Positions 13,575 through 15,992 of a stretch of DNA of 15,992 nucleotides are shown piece by piece (the stretch's first letter is position 1; each line of letters starts with the position of its first letter). The translations under genes and the position numbers were made by a program. Source of the DNA: Deltaproteobacteria bacterium (GTDB taxonomy: Bacteria; Desulfobacterota; Desulfuromonadia; Geobacterales; Pseudopelobacteraceae). Below the pieces are notes generated by a model. It was not told the DNA's origin. It saw only the letters and a list, made by a program, of their open reading frames with translations, and searched no databases. The stretch is from contig JACRCG010000148.1 in the NCBI GenBank assembly GCA_016219145.1, positions 1 to 15,992 on the forward strand, written 5' to 3'.

Positions 13575-15509
13575 ATGCCCAAAAATCTGACCACAAAGAT
13601 ACTTGAAGCACATCTCGTTGAGGGAGAACTGGTTTCAGGAACGGAAATATCCATTAAGATCGATCATACCCTGTTGCAGGATGCCACCGGTACCATGGCC
13701 ATGCTGGAGTTTGTCGCCATGGGGTTGCCGCGCGTCAAGGTCGACCTGGCGGCGCAGTATATTGACCACAATCTGCTACAGACTGATTACAAAAATGCTG
13801 ACGATCATGCTTTTCTGACGTCGGCTGCAATGAAGTTCGGAGTACATCTCTCCAGACCGGGCAACGGGATTTCGCATCAGGTACATCTGGAGCGCTTCGG
13901 CGCGCCGGGCTTGACTCTGCTGGGAGCCGATTCTCATACTCCGACCGCCGCCGGACTGGCCATGCTGGCCATCGGGGCCGGCGGTCTGGATGTGGCGCTG
14001 GCGATGGCCGGACACCCCTTCAATCTGCCATGCCCGCGTGTGATGGGGGTCAAGCTGACCGGCAAGCTACCTGACTGGGTTTCAGGGAAAGATGTGATTC
14101 TTGAAATGCTGCGCAGGCACACGGTCAAGGGTGGCGTGGGCAAGGTCATTGAATATTACGGTCCCGGTGTGGCAACGCTTTCAGTGACTGATCGCGCCAC
14201 TATCGGCAACATGGGAGCCGAGCTGGGTGCCACCTCTTCACTGTTCCCGTCCGATGAGCGTACGCGCGAATTTCTGGTTTCACAGGGGCGGGGTGACTGC
14301 TGGAAGCCTCTGGCGGCTGACGATGGGGCGGCCTATGACGAGTATGATGAAATTGATCTCTCCACTCTGGAGCCTTTGATAGCCTGCCCGTCATCCCCGG
14401 ATAAGGTGGTGCGGGTGTCGGAAGTGGCCGGAACCAAGGTTGATCAGGTCATTGTCGGCAGTTCGGTAAATTCGTCCTACCGTGATTTGATGACAGTCTG
14501 CAAGATGGTGGAAGGGAGCCGGATTGCGCCGGGGATCCATTTTCATGTCAATCCCGGCAGCCGTCAGGCGCTTGAAAACGTAGCTCAGGATGACGGTGTA
14601 CTGATGCTGCTGATGGCTGGGATCAGTATCCACCAGTCCGGCTGTCTGGGGTGCATCGGCATGGGGCAGGCGCCCGGCACAGATCAGGTTTCCCTGCGTA
14701 CTTTCCCGAGAAACTTTCCCGGTCGAAGCGGCACCAAGGATGACAAGGTCTACCTCTGTTCGCCGGAAACAGCCGCAGCGTCCGGGCTTGCCGGTATTAT
14801 TACCGACCCGCGATCTATGGGAAAGATCAAATCCTATCCTGCTGTGCAGAATCCGGAAAAGTATCTTCTGGATGATTCCGGCATTGTCTTTCCGCTGGAG
14901 GACAGCTCCGGAGTCGAGATCAAAACCGGGCCGAATATCTTGCCTTTCCCCGATTTCGGGGCCTTGCCCGATGTTCTGCAAGCTTCGGTTGTCATCAAGC
15001 TGGGTGACAACATTACCACCGATCACATCATGCCGGCCGGCAACAAGGTTCTGCCGCTGCGCAGCAATATCCCGGCCATCAGCGAGCATGTTTTTGAACA
15101 GGTTGATGCTGATTTTCCGGCCCGAGCGCTGGCAGCCGGGAACGGCATCGTCATCGGCGGAGAAAACTACGGCCAGGGCTCGTCCCGTGAGCACGCCGCC
15201 ATAGCGCCGCGTTATCTCGGTATCCGCGCTAAAATTGTCAAAAGCTTTGCCCGAATCCATAAAGCCAATCTGGTCAACTTCGGCATCTTGCCGCTGGTCT
15301 TCAAGGATCCGTCTGATATTGATCGGTTTAATCTTGCTGATCAGGTCTTGTTTCCGGATATTCGGCGTATGGTCGAGAGCGGCGCCACTGAAATACCTCT
15401 GCTGGTCAATGGACGGGAGATTATCACCCTGCTGGACGTATCTGCCCGGCAACGTCAGGAATTATTGGCTGGCGGAACACTTAATCTGGTCAAAATGAAT
15501 CAGGATTAA
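13575..15509 (+). CDS. Aconitate hydratase, compact Aquifex type
   Basis: A 644-residue aconitase that interconverts citrate and isocitrate via cis-aconitate with a [4Fe-4S] cluster. Its length matches the compact aconitase family rather than AcnA (about 890) or AcnB (about 860). Landmarks: IDHTLLQD (29-36), GADSHTPT (117-124), two cluster-ligand cysteines in SGCLGCIG (C357, C360), swivel-domain TTDHIMPAG (481-489) and active-site GGENYGQGSSREHAA (528-542). At the usual third ligand motif G-S-C-T-N-S-S this protein reads GSSVNSSY, with Ser297 instead of Cys; C271 (IACPSSP) is another nearby cysteine. The ATG at 13575 has AGGAGG at 13563-13568; the frame back to 13545 lacks an RBS. pyk starts 14 nt after the stop, so the two are probably co-transcribed. 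Confidence 0.9.
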   Translation: MPKNLTTKILEAHLVEGELVSGTEISIKIDHTLLQDATGTMAMLEFVAMGLPRVKVDLAAQYIDHNLLQTDYKNADDHAFLTSAAMKFGVHLSRPGNGISHQVHLERFGAPGLTLLGADSHTPTAAGLAMLAIGAGGLDVALAMAGHPFNLPCPRVMGVKLTGKLPDWVSGKDVILEMLRRHTVKGGVGKVIEYYGPGVATLSVTDRATIGNMGAELGATSSLFPSDERTREFLVSQGRGDCWKPLAADDGAAYDEYDEIDLSTLEPLIACPSSPDKVVRVSEVAGTKVDQVIVGSSVNSSYRDLMTVCKMVEGSRIAPGIHFHVNPGSRQALENVAQDDGVLMLLMAGISIHQSGCLGCIGMGQAPGTDQVSLRTFPRNFPGRSGTKDDKVYLCSPETAAASGLAGIITDPRSMGKIKSYPAVQNPEKYLLDDSGIVFPLEDSSGVEIKTGPNILPFPDFGALPDVLQASVVIKLGDNITTDHIMPAGNKVLPLRSNIPAISEHVFEQVDADFPARALAAGNGIVIGGENYGQGSSREHAAIAPRYLGIRAKIVKSFARIHKANLVNFGILPLVFKDPSDIDRFNLADQVLFPDIRRMVESGATEIPLLVNGREIITLLDVSARQRQELLAGGTLNLVKMNQD

Positions 15510-15522
15510 AGGAGTTACAGTT

Positions 15523-15992
15523 ATGCCGAGATCAACGCGTAAAACCAAGATAGTGGCCACTCTGGGGCCGGTCAGTTCGTCGCCTGAAATGGTGCACAGG
15601 CTGATGCAGGCTGGTGTGGACATTTTCCGACTCAATTTTTCGCATGGAGAGAACTCTCAAAAACTGGAACTGATCGGAATTATCCGGAAAGTTTCGGAGA
15701 AAATCGGTCGCCAGGCCGGTATATTGGCAGATTTACAGGGTCCCAAAATAAGGACTGGCAAGATGGCCGGTGAGGGTATGACTCTTGTGAAAGGGCAGGA
15801 GGTGGTTATCACCACTGATGATGTGCTTGGAAGTGAGGGTATTATACCGACCATTTACCGTTCCTTGCCTCACGATGTGGTACCGGGCTCAAGAATCCTG
15901 CTGGATGACGGACTGCTGGAATTGAAGGTCGTCGCGGTAGAGGGGGAGCGGGTAGTCTGTCAGGTTGTAGTAGGCGGACTGCTCAAAAACAA
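15523..15992 (+). CDS. pyk: Pyruvate kinase (3' partial)
   Basis: The first 156 codons of pyruvate kinase, which makes pyruvate and ATP from phosphoenolpyruvate and ADP; the gene runs off the right edge (full length is about 470-480 residues). Seen here: N-terminal TKIVATLGP (8-16), substrate-binding FRLNFSHG (35-42, with the conserved Arg36 and Asn38) and LADLQGPKIRTG (68-79), which begins the B domain that continues to LLDDGLLEL. The start ATG has AAGGAG (15509-15514) overlapping the aconitase stop codon, 8 nt from the ATG, supporting co-transcription. The rest of the (beta/alpha)8 barrel and the C domain are outside the window. Confidence 0.95.
   Translation, partial: MPRSTRKTKIVATLGPVSSSPEMVHRLMQAGVDIFRLNFSHGENSQKLELIGIIRKVSEKIGRQAGILADLQGPKIRTGKMAGEGMTLVKGQEVVITTDDVLGSEGIIPTIYRSLPHDVVPGSRILLDDGLLELKVVAVEGERVVCQVVVGGLLKN

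Noticed and set aside
14391..15452. Minus-strand open frame of 353 codons opposite the aconitase
   Set aside because: It lies entirely within a motif-complete aconitase gene; its translation has no family signature and it has no separate regulatory signals.

Overview
The window looks like chromosomal DNA of a Geobacter-type bacterium (Desulfuromonadia/Geobacterales). This is inferred from gene content: a modular three-domain NifU with NifS, a compact Aquifex-type aconitase beside the 2-oxoglutarate dehydrogenase E2 and E3 genes, and a surface protein combining a DUF1566-like end, fibronectin III repeats and a dockerin-like tail. No species marker (rRNA, tRNA) is present.

Layout. (1) 1-2595: the 3' part of a long, probably exported FN3-repeat protein whose start lies left of the window; a terminator follows at 2637-2665. 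(2) 2742-6226: a likely operon of a phosphohexomutase, nifU and nifS. The nifU/nifS genes overlap by 4 nt, and a strong rho-independent terminator lies at 6256-6280. (3) 6405-10493: an accessory block with a small ORF coupled to a nucleotidyltransferase, a convergent orphan RelB/DinJ-type antitoxin with its own promoter and palindrome, a 725-residue protein I cannot assign, and a VapBC (AbrB-type antitoxin / PIN toxin) pair with an operator-like palindrome. (4) 10536-15992: sucB, lpdA, an aconitase and the 5' part of pyk, all on the plus strand. These encode central carbon metabolism: TCA-cycle 2-oxoglutarate oxidation, citrate/isocitrate interconversion and the last step of glycolysis.

Functional links. 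NifU and NifS would assemble Fe-S clusters, and no nitrogenase gene is visible, so a general housekeeping role is plausible; the aconitase downstream is a typical client. SucB and LpdA form the E2 and E3 parts of one complex, but the E1 gene (sucA) is not in the window, and the toxin-antitoxin block ends directly upstream of sucB. The block may therefore have been inserted at the edge of a metabolic operon.

No gene-free stretch exceeds 300 bases. The longest gaps are 7338-7609 (272 nt, antitoxin promoter plus otherwise unexplained sequence), 13427-13574 (148 nt, long inverted-repeat element), 2596-2741 (terminator plus promoter) and 11823-11959 (repeat-like sequence and a leader). I found no CRISPR array, tRNA, rRNA or transposase. 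The parts most worth a second look are the unassigned 725-aa protein with its toxin-antitoxin-like neighbours, the orphan antitoxin, and the aconitase with serine where a cluster-ligand cysteine is expected.
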